A stretch of DNA of 5,101 bases, from contig WFUL01000094.1 of the NCBI GenBank assembly GCA_015484985.1, positions 1 through 5,101 on the forward strand, written 5' to 3'. The notes below the pieces were generated by a model. The model made no database searches. It was given only the letters and a program-made list of their open reading frames with translations, and had not been told where the DNA came from. Origin of the DNA: Anaerolineales bacterium. Its GTDB lineage: Bacteria > Chloroflexota > Anaerolineae > Anaerolineales > DRMV01. Position numbers and translations under genes: made by a program. Numbering within the stretch: position 1 is the first letter of the stretch; every line of letters begins with the position of its first letter. Shown in pieces: positions 4,231 to 5,101 of this stretch.

Positions 4231-5101
4231 TTACGCCAATACTGAAGTATACGACGGGACGCGCTGAATGACAACTGCTGTGATGTTGTCGTGTCCTCCT
4301 GCTTGCTCGGCTTCGGCGACCAGGATATGGGCGGCTTGTACCGGATCGCCTCGATAGGATCGGAGGATGTCGGCGATGCGGGACTCGGGAACTTCATCCC
4401 ATAAACCATCGCTGCACAAGAGGAGCACGGATCCTGGAGGGAAAGTGCGGGTATGGATATCTGGATTGAGGGGCTCTGTCTGTCCCAGGGCCTGGTAAAG
4501 CATGTTGCGATGAGGGTGATAAGCGGCCTCCTCTTCGGTCAGATCGCCCTGGGCTACCAGGCGGGCAACCACCGTGTGGTCCACGGTCAAGCGTTCGAGG
4601 GTGCCCTGGGGCGATAGATAATAGGCCCGGCTGTCGCCCACGTGGACGATGACCAGACGCTCTCCCCAGAGGAGGGCTGCGGTCAGGGTGGTGCCGCCTC
4701 CCAGGGCCGTAGTTTGGACCCTTCGGTTGGTGTGTTCCAGCGCGGCCTCCAGGGTCGGTAGGGCTTCGGGTGGGGGTTGGTGCCAGTCGTCTAACCATGG
4801 GAGAAAGAACGTTTGCATAAGAGTTTGAGCGAAGGTATACACCGCGTGTTGACTGGCCAGTTCGCCATGGCTATGCCCTCCCATGCCATCGGCGACGATG
4901 AAGAGACCACCCCAAAAGGCCTGCTGGCTTCCGGCTCCGGTGAAGGTCCAGATGAAGAGGGCGTCTTCGTTGTTGGGACGCAAACGGCCAGCCGATTGGG
5001 CCACGCCTACCCGCAATTGGGGGGGATATACGGCCCAGGCTTTGGGGGTTTCTGAAACCTCTTGAGGTTCTGTAGGCGAAGTTTCTCCCGGGGATAAGGG
5101 G
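4231..5101 (-). CDS. PP2C-type Ser/Thr protein phosphatase, 5' end beyond window
   Basis: A metal-dependent phosphatase that removes phosphate from Ser/Thr residues, typically opposing a Hanks-type kinase. The frame is open from the right edge to TAA at 4233-4231, giving 289 residues in view. Numbering from the first full codon, the catalytic domain starts near residue 29 and shows every PP2C motif: RPNNEDA (E45), ADGMGGHSHGE (D71, G72), GGGTTLTAAL (135-144), VGDSRAY (154-160), LTVDHT (171-176), HPHRNMLYQALG (195-206), CSDGLWDEV (D231) and GGHDNITAVV (D271). The metal-binding acidic residues are all kept, so it should be active. Before the domain is a linker rich in Pro, Ser, Thr and Glu (1-20). 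A TTG at 5016 could be proposed as the start, but it is preceded by a run of C with no Shine-Dalgarno and would begin inside the first strand of the fold. An upstream start, perhaps with an N-terminal domain, is more likely. Confidence 0.93.
   Translation of the reverse strand, partial: PLSPGETSPTEPQEVSETPKAWAVYPPQLRVGVAQSAGRLRPNNEDALFIWTFTGAGSQQAFWGGLFIVADGMGGHSHGELASQHAVYTFAQTLMQTFFLPWLDDWHQPPPEALPTLEAALEHTNRRVQTTALGGGTTLTAALLWGERLVIVHVGDSRAYYLSPQGTLERLTVDHTVVARLVAQGDLTEEEAAYHPHRNMLYQALGQTEPLNPDIHTRTFPPGSVLLLCSDGLWDEVPESRIADILRSYRGDPVQAAHILVAEAEQAGGHDNITAVVIQRVPSYTSVLA

Noticed and set aside
4152..4409. Minus-strand open frame of 85 codons overlapping the end of PP2C and the start of J-VWA
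   Set aside because: It overlaps two real genes out of frame and crosses the intergenic gap. No motif and no Shine-Dalgarno support it.
5014..5016. TTG at 5016 as the start of the PP2C gene
   Set aside because: There is no ribosome site before it (a run of C instead), and the frame continues open upstream to the window edge with a plausible linker.

Overview
All five genes that can be supported read on the minus strand. The window is a compact bacterial segment of moderately high GC. It suggests a member of the Chloroflexota (Anaerolineae-like), because a class II fumarase with the GLQEIRLP...GSSIMPGKVNPVIPEAV style sits beside small modular zinc-ribbon/FHA, vWA and PP2C signalling proteins, a mix common in that phylum. 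This taxonomic call is an inference from protein style, not a proof.

Layout in the direction of transcription (right to left): (1) 5101-4231, a PP2C-type Ser/Thr protein phosphatase whose 5' end lies beyond the window; (2) 4174-2585, a J-domain fused to a von Willebrand factor A domain with an intact MIDAS, followed by an all-helical tail; (3) 2563-2117, a small zinc-ribbon plus FHA protein; (4) 2089-1397, a family 2 glycosyltransferase of the polyprenyl-phosphate (dolichyl-phosphate-mannose synthase-like) type; (5) a 287-nt gap (1110-1396) with two strong stem-loops, the second a rho-independent terminator, and a candidate extended -10 promoter; (6) 1109-1, class II fumarase fumC, cut by the window edge before its C-terminus.

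Genes 1-4 are separated by 56, 21 and 27 nt and probably form one operon or the end of one. The phosphatase, vWA/J-domain protein and FHA phosphopeptide reader together look like a Ser/Thr-phosphorylation signalling module, related in composition to the known TerY-P triad (vWA protein + PP2C + protein kinase). The kinase is not in this window; if the module is complete it would lie upstream, beyond position 5101. The FHA protein could read phosphothreonines made by that kinase and removed by the PP2C, and the J-VWA protein could connect the circuit to an Hsp70 chaperone and to a vWA-bound partner. The glycosyltransferase may be an output or just a co-transcribed neighbour. fumC is a separate metabolic unit (TCA cycle) behind its own promoter and a near-perfect Shine-Dalgarno.

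The part that deserves attention is the signalling module, especially the J-domain/vWA fusion, its Thr-rich linker, a 40-bp-spaced direct repeat over its start codon, and a strand-specific RNA hairpin after the glycosyltransferase gene. No tRNA, rRNA, CRISPR array, insertion sequence or plus-strand gene was seen.
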